Assembly: GCA_951801245.1 (NCBI GenBank)
Contig: CATOMC010000026.1
Location: 1 to 10,579, forward strand
Length of the DNA: 10,579 bases
Source: an uncultured Lachnospiraceae bacterium
GTDB taxonomy: Bacteria; Bacillota_A; Clostridia; Lachnospirales; Lachnospiraceae
Reading direction: 5' to 3'
A program made the translations under genes and the position numbers. Numbering within the stretch: the stretch's first letter is position 1; every line of letters begins with the position of its first letter. Below the pieces are notes generated by a model that saw nothing but the letters and a program-made list of their open reading frames with translations, did not search any database and was not told the origin of the DNA. Shown in pieces: positions 1 to 6,975 of the stretch.

Positions 1-61
1 CTTCCAGGCTTCCCAGCTTCCGGTCCATCCTCTCTTCCAGGCTTCCCAGCTTCCGGTCCAT
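1..61 (-). repeat. 33-nt tandem repeat inside the coiled-coil gene
   Basis: Positions 1-28 and 34-61 are identical over 28 nt, at a period of 33 nt (11 codons). The array continues beyond the left edge, so copy number is unknown. Because the period is a multiple of three, gain or loss of units would change protein length without a frameshift. Confidence 0.9.
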
Positions 62-133
62 TTCCTCTTGCAGATTTTCCAACTTGTCCTCTAACAAATC
101 TGCCATTGCCGCTAACATTTCTCTGTCTACCAT
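1..133 (-). CDS. Coiled-coil repeat protein, N-terminal part (runs off left edge)
   Basis: The minus strand has an ATG at 133 preceded by a strong Shine-Dalgarno (AAAGGAGG, about 8 nt upstream), then 44 open codons to the window edge. The peptide begins MVDREMLAAMADLLEDKLEN and then enters an 11-residue repeat, MDRKLGSLEER, seen once in full and again up to the edge. The spacing of Leu and Met between charged residues fits a hendecad-type coiled coil. No signal peptide or membrane segment is visible. It is divergent from the HTH gene at 541. Function is not recognisable; short coiled-coil proteins of this look are common unnamed genes in Lachnospiraceae (general impression, not a database result). 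Reading frame and start are well supported. Confidence 0.8.
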   Translation of the reverse strand, partial: MVDREMLAAMADLLEDKLENLQEEMDRKLGSLEERMDRKLGSLE

Positions 134-469
134 ATCTTTCGTCCTCCTTTGGTGTGTGCAGGCGGAGCATATCGCTTTCCGCCCTCTTTTATGTGTGTCA
201 TGAATCTCTGGCGAAAAGCCGGACACCGAACTAATCGGTGTATCGCACATCTGAATTTAGAATTTATTGTGCGAGAACAGATTTCATGTTTTCACTTTAA
301 CACACTTATCTAAAGAACGCAAGTTAAATTTATTAGAAACGTTTTTTCGTTTACATTGCCAACACATTTCTTTCCTAATGCAAGATATAAAATTGTCAAT
401 GTACCATTATTTGCTATTTTTACTATCTTCAAATGCTATTTTTGTCAATCATTAATATACTACAGTATT
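134..469. other. Divergent intergenic region with two hairpins
   Basis: This gene-free stretch lies between the divergent coiled-coil and HTH genes. It holds two inverted repeats: 161-166 with 178-183 (GGCGGA/TCCGCC), just upstream of the coiled-coil gene's ribosome-binding site, and a perfect 7-bp repeat 223-229 with 235-241 (ACACCGA/TCGGTGT, 5-nt loop). From about 300 the sequence is very AT-rich. An open frame at 267-455 has no ribosome-binding site and a composition that reads as AT-rich spacer, so I do not call it. I see no confident minus-strand promoter. Confidence 0.5.
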
Positions 470-497
470 TTTACTCTGTCAAATTTCTTTTTATAAT
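470..497 (+). promoter_or_regulatory. Candidate sigma-A promoter of the HTH gene
   Basis: TTTACT at 470-475 and a perfect TATAAT at 492-497 are separated by 16 nt. This would start a transcript near 504, giving a 5' leader of about 37 nt that carries the AAAAGGAG ribosome-binding site for the gene at 541. Confidence 0.6.
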
Positions 498-540
498 AGT
501 ATATAAATCATAGACTCTACAGACGTAAAAGGAGTACCGT

Positions 541-825
541 ATGACCCTCAATGAAAACATCCGGCGTCTTCGCCTGGCCAAAAATATTTCACAGGTAGAC
601 CTGGCCAAAGCCCTGGGCGTTACCAAGCAGAGTATTTCCAACTGGGAAAATAACAACATACAGCCCTCTATTGACATGCTCATCCGTATCTGCGACTATT
701 TTAGTGTCACCACGGATTATATGCTGGGATTAGAGGAGAAAAATTACATAGAGATCAGCGGTCTGTCAGATTGTCAGCTTGCCCACATTACCGCCATCAT
801 AGATGATATCAGAAAGCATAAATAA
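541..825 (+). CDS. Small Xre/Cro-type HTH transcriptional regulator
   Basis: A 94-residue protein with a classic HTH_3 domain over residues 5-62. The recognition segment is VTKQSISNWEN, and the domain ends in the typical TTDYMLGLEE. After it come only about 30 residues, mostly a short helix (residues 75-93), so there is no enzymatic or ligand-binding domain. Proteins of this type act in the cytoplasm as dimeric DNA-binding repressors or activators, often of adjacent genes. The ATG is well placed behind AAAAGGAG (about 7 nt). It is divergent from the coiled-coil gene at 133; the inverted repeat at 223-241 lies between them, but no operator can be assigned. The target is unknown. Confidence 0.93.
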   Translation: MTLNENIRRLRLAKNISQVDLAKALGVTKQSISNWENNNIQPSIDMLIRICDYFSVTTDYMLGLEEKNYIEISGLSDCQLAHITAIIDDIRKHK

Positions 826-868
826 GCAAGCCGGCCACTCCTATCATAAGAAGCGAATCCGGCTTGCT
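825..868. terminator. 10-bp hairpin between convergent genes, possible weak terminator
   Basis: AGCAAGCCGG (825-834) pairs perfectly with CCGGCTTGCT (859-868) around a 24-nt loop. It begins at the last base of the HTH stop codon and lies between convergent genes (HTH +, lipoprotein -). Neither side has a clean T run: plus has GTCAGTCTTGTAAAC and minus has TATTTATGCTTT. Use as a bidirectional terminator is plausible but not strongly supported. Confidence 0.5.
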
Positions 869-947
869 GTCAGTCTTGTAAACATTTTCCTTTTATGGGA
901 ACTATAAATATAGGAACCCCTGAAACTACATATTATTAATCTATCAA

Positions 948-1745
948 TCAATACTCCACGCGAATGGTCTCTGCACTTGCCTCATATTCTTCCATTCTGT
1001 CATAATCGTTTGTCTGGGAATACGTGATGACATAGCTTTTATCCGCATTGATGGCATACACGAGCTGGGTGATCGTAACATCCCCCACCTGATAATGACA
1101 CCGTATCTGAAACGCCGGATAGTCCTGCAGTGTGAACTGTTCAAAACTGTCGATGGTTACTTCCACTTCTTCCCCGTAAAGTTCGAGAAAATCCCTTTGC
1201 GTCTGCTCTTTAAAAGATTCCTCCGTCAGAAGCTGTAGTGCCATATCCTGCTCAAGCTGCGCATAGTAGATGGTAGAGGCGTCTATCGGATACCTTCCGG
1301 TCACATACATTCCTTCCACATCCTCTGAAGCCTCAAAGCCCTCCGGCAGTGTAAAGGAGCATCCCTTGGTAACACGGGTATTTTCCACCACAGAGGTATC
1401 CAGATGATTTTCTTCCAGAAGTTCTGTTGTCAGTTGGGTTTTGAAGGGTTCCTCTATCATCATTTCATCCGCTGCCAGTGCATCTCCATCGGAAGACGTT
1501 TGCTGTCCGGATTCCGTTCCCGTCCCGGCTGTTTCCGTGTCTTCACCTATTGTCGGCTCCTGGCTTGTTTCTGCTTCCATTGTATTTTCCGGTGATTCTG
1601 TCTCTGTCTGGTCCTTTAGTCCCTGCTCTGCCTCAACACCCTGCGCTTCAGCATTGGTATGTACTGCATCATCACCCCCACAGCCGGACATCATCCCCAG
1701 AAGTCCCAACAGCAGAAGTAACGTGCGTATTTTTCTTATGTTCAT
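948..1745 (-). CDS. Secreted lipoprotein with acidic linker and PsbP/Mog1-like C-terminal domain
   Basis: A 265-residue protein starting with a basic n-region (MNIRKIR), a Leu-rich core, and a lipobox ending MMSGC with Cys22 as the lipidation site, so it is likely anchored on the outer face of the membrane. Residues 24-92 are a low-complexity linker rich in Glu, Thr, Ser and Gly. Residues about 103-265 form a compact domain of beta-strand pattern (FTLPEGFE; a late SYVITYSQTNDY; a final helix EEYEASAETIRV). This is reminiscent of the PsbP/Mog1/DUF1795 fold often found in Firmicute lipoproteins; that assignment is my inference from the pattern. There is only one start codon compatible with the signal peptide. 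GGAGG lies about 13 nt upstream, which is long, and belongs to the 34-nt leader shared with the gene at 4499. A weak extended -10 (TGCTAATAT) is at 1812-1820. Substrate or partner is unknown. Confidence 0.88.
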   Translation of the reverse strand: MNIRKIRTLLLLLGLLGMMSGCGGDDAVHTNAEAQGVEAEQGLKDQTETESPENTMEAETSQEPTIGEDTETAGTGTESGQQTSSDGDALAADEMMIEEPFKTQLTTELLEENHLDTSVVENTRVTKGCSFTLPEGFEASEDVEGMYVTGRYPIDASTIYYAQLEQDMALQLLTEESFKEQTQRDFLELYGEEVEVTIDSFEQFTLQDYPAFQIRCHYQVGDVTITQLVYAINADKSYVITYSQTNDYDRMEEYEASAETIRVEY

Positions 1746-1756
1746 ATTTATTTTCT

Positions 1757-1790
1757 AACCTCCATGTCAGAGCAGTTTACTGCGATTTCT
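1757..1790 (-). repeat. Shared 34-nt leader, copy A (upstream of the lipoprotein)
   Basis: This segment matches 4503-4536 at 32 of 34 positions in the same orientation relative to the downstream gene. On the minus strand it carries GCAGTAAACTGC (1772-1783), a 5-bp palindrome around a 2-nt centre, then CTCTGACAT and the Shine-Dalgarno GGAGG. One of the two differences falls in the unpaired centre, so the palindrome arms are intact. Confidence 0.8.
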
Positions 1791-1850
1791 CAACCTACAC
1801 CTTTCTGACGAATATTAGCATTTCTTCCAATCATTTCATTCAGACTTCAA

Positions 1851-2129
1851 AAGAATTACTTCGTAATTCTTGGGACGCAGGTTGCTGACCCTGCGTCCAT
1901 TCTACCACACAAATCATACAGCGGGCAACTCACAATTCCTGTCAGCCGCCCGCTGTATCTATTTCTGATACTTTTCACGGCTCAGGAGCCGCTCATAGTA
2001 ACGATTCGGGGCGATATTCCAGATTTGCTTCGCAAAAATCGCCCCTCACACCTGAATCATATTCTCACGGAATGCGCAGCCGGTGCGCATTCCTGACCCT
2101 TGAAAAGTAACCTATCTCTGATACTTTTC
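1851..2129. repeat. Dense cluster of perfect inverted repeats in a gene-free gap
   Basis: Within the 440-nt gap between the DUF1540 and lipoprotein genes I find these perfect stems: 1851-1859/1863-1871 (9 bp), 1873-1881/1890-1898 (9 bp), 1917-1926/1948-1957 (10 bp), 1978-1983/1986-1991 (6 bp), 2008-2015/2038-2045 (8 bp, with outer arm 2003-2007/2054-2058 and nested hairpin 2024-2028/2032-2036), 2069-2077/2085-2093 (9 bp) and 2102-2109/2122-2129 (8 bp). An 18-nt direct repeat, CTATYTCTGATACTTTTC, occurs at 1959-1976 and 2112-2129. No coding frame or T-run terminator is present. It could be a structured RNA, a composite of dispersed palindromic repeats, or a long leader of the lipoprotein transcript. 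Confidence 0.75.
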
Positions 2130-2186
2130 CACATTTACGCCAATCTATAAGATCCGACTAACCAGATAGAAAGTTTTCCTCCGTGA

Positions 2187-2501
2187 TTACGATTCGCGGA
2201 AGGTAGCACACTGGGTCTCCCTGCAGTCGCAGGCGCCGCAGCCTCTGATATCCACATGTTCCGCATGGCATTTATAATTGGAATTATACACACACTTTAC
2301 CGCTTCGCAGTCAATACTTATCGTTCTGCACGGATGATCCAGGGAACTGACATAGGCATCGTCCCGCCTCTGAGAAAAGCTTTCACAGCACGTCCCGTCG
2401 CAAGTATCCGCGTGACTGCCCGCTACCATGATATCTCCTTTACAACAACAGTCATCCTGATTATAGGTACAGTTTTCTACACCACATTTTAGTTCCGCCA
2501 T
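2187..2501 (-). CDS. DUF1540 domain protein with two cysteine-rich repeats
   Basis: A 104-residue protein containing 16 cysteines. It has two copies of the DUF1540 pattern: residues 6-42, starting CGVENCTYNQDDCCC, and residues 65-101, starting CEAVKCVYNSNYKC. Each ends in a Cys-rich segment before a Phe (CCESF and CATF). The cysteine spacing suggests metal binding or a disulfide-stabilised mini-fold; the family has no established biochemical role that I know of. There is no signal peptide or membrane segment. The ATG follows AGGAGG with 5 nt spacing, which fixes the start. It appears monocistronic: the next minus-strand gene upstream ends at 2658, and downstream lies the hairpin cluster. A possible sporulation-type promoter is at 2598-2627. 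Confidence 0.92.
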   Translation of the reverse strand: MAELKCGVENCTYNQDDCCCKGDIMVAGSHADTCDGTCCESFSQRRDDAYVSSLDHPCRTISIDCEAVKCVYNSNYKCHAEHVDIRGCGACDCRETQCATFRES

Positions 2502-2540
2502 AATAACCTCCTGTTTCGTTTGTCTGCCCTACTCCTGCCA

Positions 2541-2572
2541 AAGCCCTATGCATAAGCTTTTGCAGGGCCCAA
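2541..2572. other. Imperfect hairpin in the 5' leader of the DUF1540 gene
   Basis: GCCC...TGCA on one side pairs with TGCA-GGGC on the other around an 8-nt loop, with a 2-nt bulge. There is no T tract on either side, so it is not a convincing terminator for the glycosyltransferase gene ending at 2658. It would sit in the leader of the DUF1540 message. Confidence 0.35.
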
Positions 2573-2597
2573 AGCAAAATTTCTAATGTCGTCAACT

Positions 2598-2627
2598 ATA
2601 GTATGGACATGAAACAGGATTCTATGC
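2598..2627 (-). promoter_or_regulatory. Possible sigma-E/sigma-K type promoter of the DUF1540 gene
   Basis: On the minus strand GCATAGA (from 2627) and CATACTAT (2605 to 2598) are 15 nt apart. The -10 fits the sporulation mother-cell pattern CATANNNT, and the -35 partly fits GNATATT. There is no good sigma-A alternative in the same stretch. Such short degenerate boxes arise by chance, so this is only a suggestion. Confidence 0.3.
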
Positions 2628-2657
2628 TTTGAACATCACTTTTCCTAATAAATGGAT

Positions 2658-4499
2658 TTATTTTGAAATTTTATAAAGGTTAAACCAGTAGCGCTCTAAC
2701 AGATAGCTTCCTGTTTCCTCCACGCGCAGCCCTTCCTCCCGCCACTGTGCAGCAATATCATCACGGCTGTTGAAGCTTCCGATAAACCACACTTGCCGGT
2801 CCTCATGCTCTGCCTCGCCCTCACTCTGTGTCAGCCAGCCTTTGATCGTATCCGTTTCTTCTATCGTCCCGCAAGAGCCGATGATTTCCTGAATCAGCGG
2901 CTCCGCCGTGACATTCCACAGGTAACGCTCCGTCCCCTCTTCCAGATAATAGGAAGTCACCGCTTGTACCTGATCAAAATTGTAGATTACGATATCTTCC
3001 GGCCTAATCTGTGAAAGCGCTGTCTGGGTCTCTTTCATAAGCCGTATTTTGTACTCTTCTTCTCCAAGGAATGCCCGGTAATTTCGCAGACCGACGATCA
3101 AAAATAAAACGATAAAAGTTAGTAATATCCGCTTTGCACTGTACAATGCTCTGCGGCTGTTTACTTTTGCCGCCGTACTCTCTCCCTCACAGACTGCCTG
3201 TTCTGTCTGATGTAATTGATTCACTGTTTCACCGCTTTTGAACCGCTGTAACAGCAACGCCAAATCAAGTTTACATAATATATCATCCAGACAGATAACA
3301 AAGCACAGCCAAAAGCACCCCATTGCAGGAATCATATAACGATACACAAACACCGGCCGTATCAGAATCGATGCAGCAAAGCCAAATAATACCAGTCCGA
3401 TCAGCACACATAGCCCTGCAGCCGCATGTAAAACGCTGTCATTATGATAGACATTTTCAATGCTTTTCAGTATTTTTGCATCGTCACTGACGTTGTCCTC
3501 TTTTTCTCTTTTGACTGCTCTGACATATCTTATCAGGCTGCCGCCGACCACCTCTGCGTAAATCACGAACAATACGACCGCCAGAATGACATTTAAGGTA
3601 TCATTTTGAAAGGCTGGTTTAAGCAGAAACTTAACACATCCTCCCAAAGACCGCCAGGTCAACGGCAGAATCCAGTAGTTATCACTGACTGCTTTCAGCT
3701 GTCCTGTCAGGGCAAAAAGCCAGGGCACGTATCCTGCGATGGAAATTACCACATACAGGCACCACTCCTTGATGCGTGTCTTGTCCTGCCGGGTGAAGCC
3801 AATCAATACATACAAGTACACCATCACCACTGCCACGCAGGCAAAGTACTGGGTGTAAGCCGCAGCAAGCCCGTATAGAACCAGTGCCGCACCGTGTAGT
3901 CTTTTATTCCACCTGCGTCTGCTTTTCGCTTTCGCATCGCTCTTTGCCATATGCTCACTTTTTCCGGTTGAAACTTCTATGCCGTCCATTCCTCCGGCAA
4001 ATCGACTTCCTGCCGTCACACATCCATGTGCATGTAAAAAAGCCGCCGTCACAAACAGAAGTGCCCAGCCATACATCCGCACTTCCACCATGTACGCAGA
4101 CATCTGCGGCATGGCCGCCACGCAAAAAAGAAACAGACCGCCTGTAAAAATGCCAAATCTCTTACGGATAAACGTCACACTGTAGAGAAGCAGAATAAAA
4201 TAAGGCAGTACCGACATAATCTTTGCTGGAATAATGGTACCTGCCCCTGGAATAATAAGTTTACATAAATCTACAAACAATTTCGTCAAACAGTAATATA
4301 ACGGCGGATGCACATCTGCCGCCGTAAAACAAATCAGTTCACCGTAGGAATGTTCAATCATTCCCACGGTAAACAGTTCATCATACCAGATGTCATTACT
4401 AAAACACAGTGCCACACTTTTTACAAGCATCAGCACACTAATGCCAATAAAAAACCACCCCAAAGCATCCTTGCTTGAAACTTCAATCTTGCTCTTCAT
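2658..4499 (-). CDS. Multi-pass membrane glycosyltransferase, GT-C fold (GT39/ArnT-like)
   Basis: I place the start at 4499 (613 residues) rather than the longer open frame to 4556, because GGAGG lies 5 nt before this ATG. The N-terminus is a membrane helix (about 14-32), followed by the family-type first extracytoplasmic loop: DIWYDELFT with D40/E41, the likely catalytic acidic site, and later DVHPPLYY (about 62-69), as in lipid-linked-sugar-dependent GT-C enzymes. About ten hydrophobic helices follow, interrupted by two charged cytoplasmic-looking insertions (around GIEVSTGKSEHMAKSDAK and GETVNQLHQTEQ). The last ~110 residues form a soluble domain. It probably transfers a sugar from a polyprenyl-phosphate donor to a cell-surface acceptor; donor and acceptor cannot be told. 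It lies 68 nt downstream of thrS with no visible terminator between, so read-through from the T-box operon is possible. Its leader repeats that of the lipoprotein gene. Confidence 0.88.
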   Translation of the reverse strand: MKSKIEVSSKDALGWFFIGISVLMLVKSVALCFSNDIWYDELFTVGMIEHSYGELICFTAADVHPPLYYCLTKLFVDLCKLIIPGAGTIIPAKIMSVLPYFILLLYSVTFIRKRFGIFTGGLFLFCVAAMPQMSAYMVEVRMYGWALLFVTAAFLHAHGCVTAGSRFAGGMDGIEVSTGKSEHMAKSDAKAKSRRRWNKRLHGAALVLYGLAAAYTQYFACVAVVMVYLYVLIGFTRQDKTRIKEWCLYVVISIAGYVPWLFALTGQLKAVSDNYWILPLTWRSLGGCVKFLLKPAFQNDTLNVILAVVLFVIYAEVVGGSLIRYVRAVKREKEDNVSDDAKILKSIENVYHNDSVLHAAAGLCVLIGLVLFGFAASILIRPVFVYRYMIPAMGCFWLCFVICLDDILCKLDLALLLQRFKSGETVNQLHQTEQAVCEGESTAAKVNSRRALYSAKRILLTFIVLFLIVGLRNYRAFLGEEEYKIRLMKETQTALSQIRPEDIVIYNFDQVQAVTSYYLEEGTERYLWNVTAEPLIQEIIGSCGTIEETDTIKGWLTQSEGEAEHEDRQVWFIGSFNSRDDIAAQWREEGLRVEETGSYLLERYWFNLYKISK

Positions 4500-4502
4500 A
4501 CC

Positions 4503-4536
4503 AACCTCCATGTCAGAGCAGTCTACTGCGATTCCT
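4503..4536 (-). repeat. Shared 34-nt leader, copy B (upstream of the glycosyltransferase)
   Basis: Same element as 1757-1790 with two substitutions. On the minus strand GCAGTAGACTGC (4518-4529) is followed by CTCTGACAT and the Shine-Dalgarno of the gene starting at 4499. It lies between the thrS stop and that start. Confidence 0.8.
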
Positions 4537-4567
4537 AATCCCCACACATACTGCAAGACTAAAACAC

Positions 4568-6532
4568 TTATTTTCCTTCTTCTGTAACCTCTTCTTTACG
4601 AATCTCCTTAGTCCGGATTTCCCTGCAGATCTGGTCAATAAAGTCGCCCAAAGGCTTCACGCCCTCATCTCCCGCATAACGGCTTCTGACAGACACGGTC
4701 TTTTCCTCCGCTTCCTTGGCGCCGACTACCAGCATATAGGGCACCTTATTCAGACGCGCCTCGCGAATCTTAAACCCAATCTTCTCAGAACGATTATCCA
4801 CTGTCACATCCACATCATTTCTGGCCAGTTCTTTTCTCACTTCTTCCGCATACTCCTCATACTTTTCGGAGATTGGCAGGACACGTACCTGCTCCGGGCA
4901 CAGCCAGGTCGGGAATTTACCCGCATATTTCTCGATCAGCCACGCCAGTGTCCGCTCATAACAGCCAAGAGATGTTCTGTGAATGATATAGGGACGGACC
5001 TTATCGCCATTGGCATCGATGAAATACATGTCAAACTGCTCCGCCAGCAGTGCATCCCACTGTATGGTGATCATGGTATCCTCTTTGCCGTAAACATTCT
5101 TCGCATTAATGTCCACCTTCGGCCCATAGAAAGCTGCCTCGCCCACATCTTCCACGAAAGGAAGTTCCAGTTCTTCCAGAATATTACGGATATGCGCCTC
5201 TGTCTCATTCCAGACTTCCGGCTCCCCAATGTATTTGTCCGGATTTTCCGGATCCCACTTGGACAAGTGCCAGGTAATATCATCCAATAGCCCCAAGGTT
5301 GACATAACATATTTTGCCAGAGCAATACACCCCTTGAACTCTTCCACCATCTGATCCGGGCGCACCACCAAGTGCCCTTCGGAAATGGTAAACTGTCTGA
5401 CTCTGGTCAGACCATGCATCTCACCGGAGTCCTCATTTCTGAATAAGGTAGATGTCTCACCATAGCGGATTGGCAGATCACGGTAGGAATGCTGGGTATT
5501 TTTGTAACAATAATACTGGAACGGGCAGGTCATCGGCCGCAGGGCGAAGACTTCCTTATCCACTTCCTCGTCCCCCAACACGAACATGCCTTCTTTGTAA
5601 TGATCCCAGTGTCCCGAAATCTTATACAGATCGCTCTTAGCCATCAGCGGCGTCTTCGTCCGCACATAGCCCCACTCTTTGTCTTCCAGATCTTCGATCC
5701 AGCGCTGCAATTTCATGACCATCTTAGTACCCTTGGGTAATAGCAGCGGCAGTCCCTGACCGATCACATCTACTGTGGTAAACAGTTCCATCTCACGGCC
5801 CAGTTTATTATGGTCACGGCGTTTGATATCCTCCAGATATGCCAGATGCGCCTCCAGTTCCTCTTTCTTCGCAAAGGCCGTACCATAAATACGCTGCAGC
5901 TGCGCTCTGTTAGAATCACCCCGCCAATAGGCCATGGAAGAAGAGATCAGTTTATACGCCTTGATATTCTTCGTACTCATCAAGTGCGGCCCCGCGCACA
6001 GATCCACGAATCCGCTCTGATCGTAGAAAGATATCTCCGCGTCCTCCGGCAGATCCTCGATCAGTTCCACCTTAAAAGGCTCATTGCGGTCTTTCATATA
6101 TTGAATGGCTTCCTTTCTGGGAAGTGTGAACCGTTCCAGTTTATGCCCTTCCTTAATGATCTTCTTCATCTCTGCTTCCAGTTTATCCAGATCCTCTCTG
6201 GAAAAAGGCTGGGCATCGAAATCATAATAAAATCCGTCTTCAATCGCCGGGCCGATGGTCACCTTTGCCTCCGGGAACAGGCGTTTCACTGCTTCCGCCA
6301 GCACGTGGGATGTGGTGTGTCTGACAACTTTTAATCCCTCAGGATCATTGGCTGTCAGAATATTTAACTGACAATCTCTGTCAATGACTGTCCGTAAATC
6401 CTCCACCTTACCGTCTACTTCGCCGGCACAGGCCATTCTTGCCAGTCCTTCCGAAATGTCAAGGGCGATGTCGTAGATGCTCATCGCCTGCGCATACTCC
6501 TTGCAGGAGCCGTCTTTCAATGTAATCTTCAT
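4568..6532 (-). CDS. thrS: Threonyl-tRNA synthetase
   Basis: A 654-residue class II synthetase that charges tRNA-Thr in the cytoplasm; the length matches the full bacterial form (about 640). Domain order: TGS domain (1-62), editing domain with HTTSH (H72, H76) and CAGPH (C179, H183), catalytic core, then an anticodon-binding domain (about 545-645). Motif 2 is FRNE at 364-367, and motif 3 is GCYER at 523-527. The three residues equivalent to the E. coli zinc ligands are present: C336 in RPMTCP, H387 and H518 in IIHRT. The segment around H387 reads RVRQFTISEGH instead of the common RVRxFTQDDAH, so it belongs to a divergent bacterial subgroup. The ATG follows AAAGGTG at about 8 nt. It is the second gene of the T-box operon, 57 nt after the small membrane protein. 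Confidence 0.97.
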   Translation of the reverse strand: MKITLKDGSCKEYAQAMSIYDIALDISEGLARMACAGEVDGKVEDLRTVIDRDCQLNILTANDPEGLKVVRHTTSHVLAEAVKRLFPEAKVTIGPAIEDGFYYDFDAQPFSREDLDKLEAEMKKIIKEGHKLERFTLPRKEAIQYMKDRNEPFKVELIEDLPEDAEISFYDQSGFVDLCAGPHLMSTKNIKAYKLISSSMAYWRGDSNRAQLQRIYGTAFAKKEELEAHLAYLEDIKRRDHNKLGREMELFTTVDVIGQGLPLLLPKGTKMVMKLQRWIEDLEDKEWGYVRTKTPLMAKSDLYKISGHWDHYKEGMFVLGDEEVDKEVFALRPMTCPFQYYCYKNTQHSYRDLPIRYGETSTLFRNEDSGEMHGLTRVRQFTISEGHLVVRPDQMVEEFKGCIALAKYVMSTLGLLDDITWHLSKWDPENPDKYIGEPEVWNETEAHIRNILEELELPFVEDVGEAAFYGPKVDINAKNVYGKEDTMITIQWDALLAEQFDMYFIDANGDKVRPYIIHRTSLGCYERTLAWLIEKYAGKFPTWLCPEQVRVLPISEKYEEYAEEVRKELARNDVDVTVDNRSEKIGFKIREARLNKVPYMLVVGAKEAEEKTVSVRSRYAGDEGVKPLGDFIDQICREIRTKEIRKEEVTEEGK

Positions 6533-6589
6533 GATCTTGTCACCTTTTCCTCTCTGAAAATTTGCAATGCTGCGTTTTTCTATCTGTTT

Positions 6590-6832
6590 CTATTTTGCTT
6601 TCTCACCACAATTTCCCCGGTCATTTTCGCTGTCATTGCCATTAATGTTGCCATTGTTACAGCCGTTATGACTTCCGATTGCAATCCCATGGGTGAGGGG
6701 CGCTGTCAAAAGCCCCAGACAAATCCCCGCAAGCAGCAATACTGTTCCCAACAGGAAGAAATTCAGCTTGCTGAGCGTCACATTCTCCTCCATCAGTTCT
6801 GTCGTACGTTCTTTTAATGCTGTCATGTCCAT
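6590..6832 (-). CDS. Small single-pass membrane protein with Asn/Gly-rich tail
   Basis: An 80-residue open frame with a strong AAGGAGG ribosome-binding site about 8 nt before the ATG, between the T-box terminator and thrS. Residues 1-22 are charged and probably helical, residues 23-47 are one strongly hydrophobic segment (FFLLGTVLLLAGICLGLL), and residues 53-80 are a hydrophilic tail of N-G repeats (NNGNINGND). The N-terminus lacks the basic n-region of a typical signal peptide, so a membrane anchor is more likely than secretion. Codon repeats AATGGCAA underlie the tail, suggesting slippage growth. I do not recognise a family or function. Its position makes it the first gene under threonine T-box control, which may be incidental or meaningful. 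Confidence 0.75.
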   Translation of the reverse strand: MDMTALKERTTELMEENVTLSKLNFFLLGTVLLLAGICLGLLTAPLTHGIAIGSHNGCNNGNINGNDSENDRGNCGEKAK

Positions 6833-6936
6833 ATCAATCTCCTCCTTATAATTGATTTTTGGGATAAAATTGTTTGTCTGAGCAGATGCCAGATGCTTCT
6901 AACCGGCATTCGTGCCGCTCAATGCTCTTATCGCGC

Positions 6937-6975
6937 AAAAAATCCCCTGCACCATCACCTGGATAGTGCAGAGGA
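6937..6975 (-). terminator. T-box-controlled intrinsic terminator
   Basis: On the minus strand CCTCTGCACTATC pairs with GATGGTGCAGGGG around a short loop, followed by ATTTTTT. Its 5' strand (CCTC) is also the 3' strand of the antiterminator, which is the expected mutually exclusive arrangement. Confidence 0.92.

Noticed and set aside
267..455. Plus-strand open frame of 62 codons upstream of the HTH gene
   Set aside because: AT-rich spacer with no ribosome-binding site; ends before the HTH promoter.
1873..1898. 9-bp GC-rich hairpin as a terminator of the DUF1540 gene
   Set aside because: It lies about 290 nt past the stop with several other hairpins between, and no T run follows on the minus strand.
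1851..2129. CRISPR array
   Set aside because: The repeats are different palindromes of varied length, not one repeat with regular spacers, and no cas gene is nearby.
2647..2662. AT-only palindrome overlapping the glycosyltransferase stop as a terminator
   Set aside because: AATAAAT/ATTTATT has no GC pairs and would form a very weak stem.
4475..5290. Long plus-strand open frame of 271 codons opposite thrS
   Set aside because: It is antisense to a highly conserved synthetase and has no ribosome-binding site; an artefact of thrS codon use.
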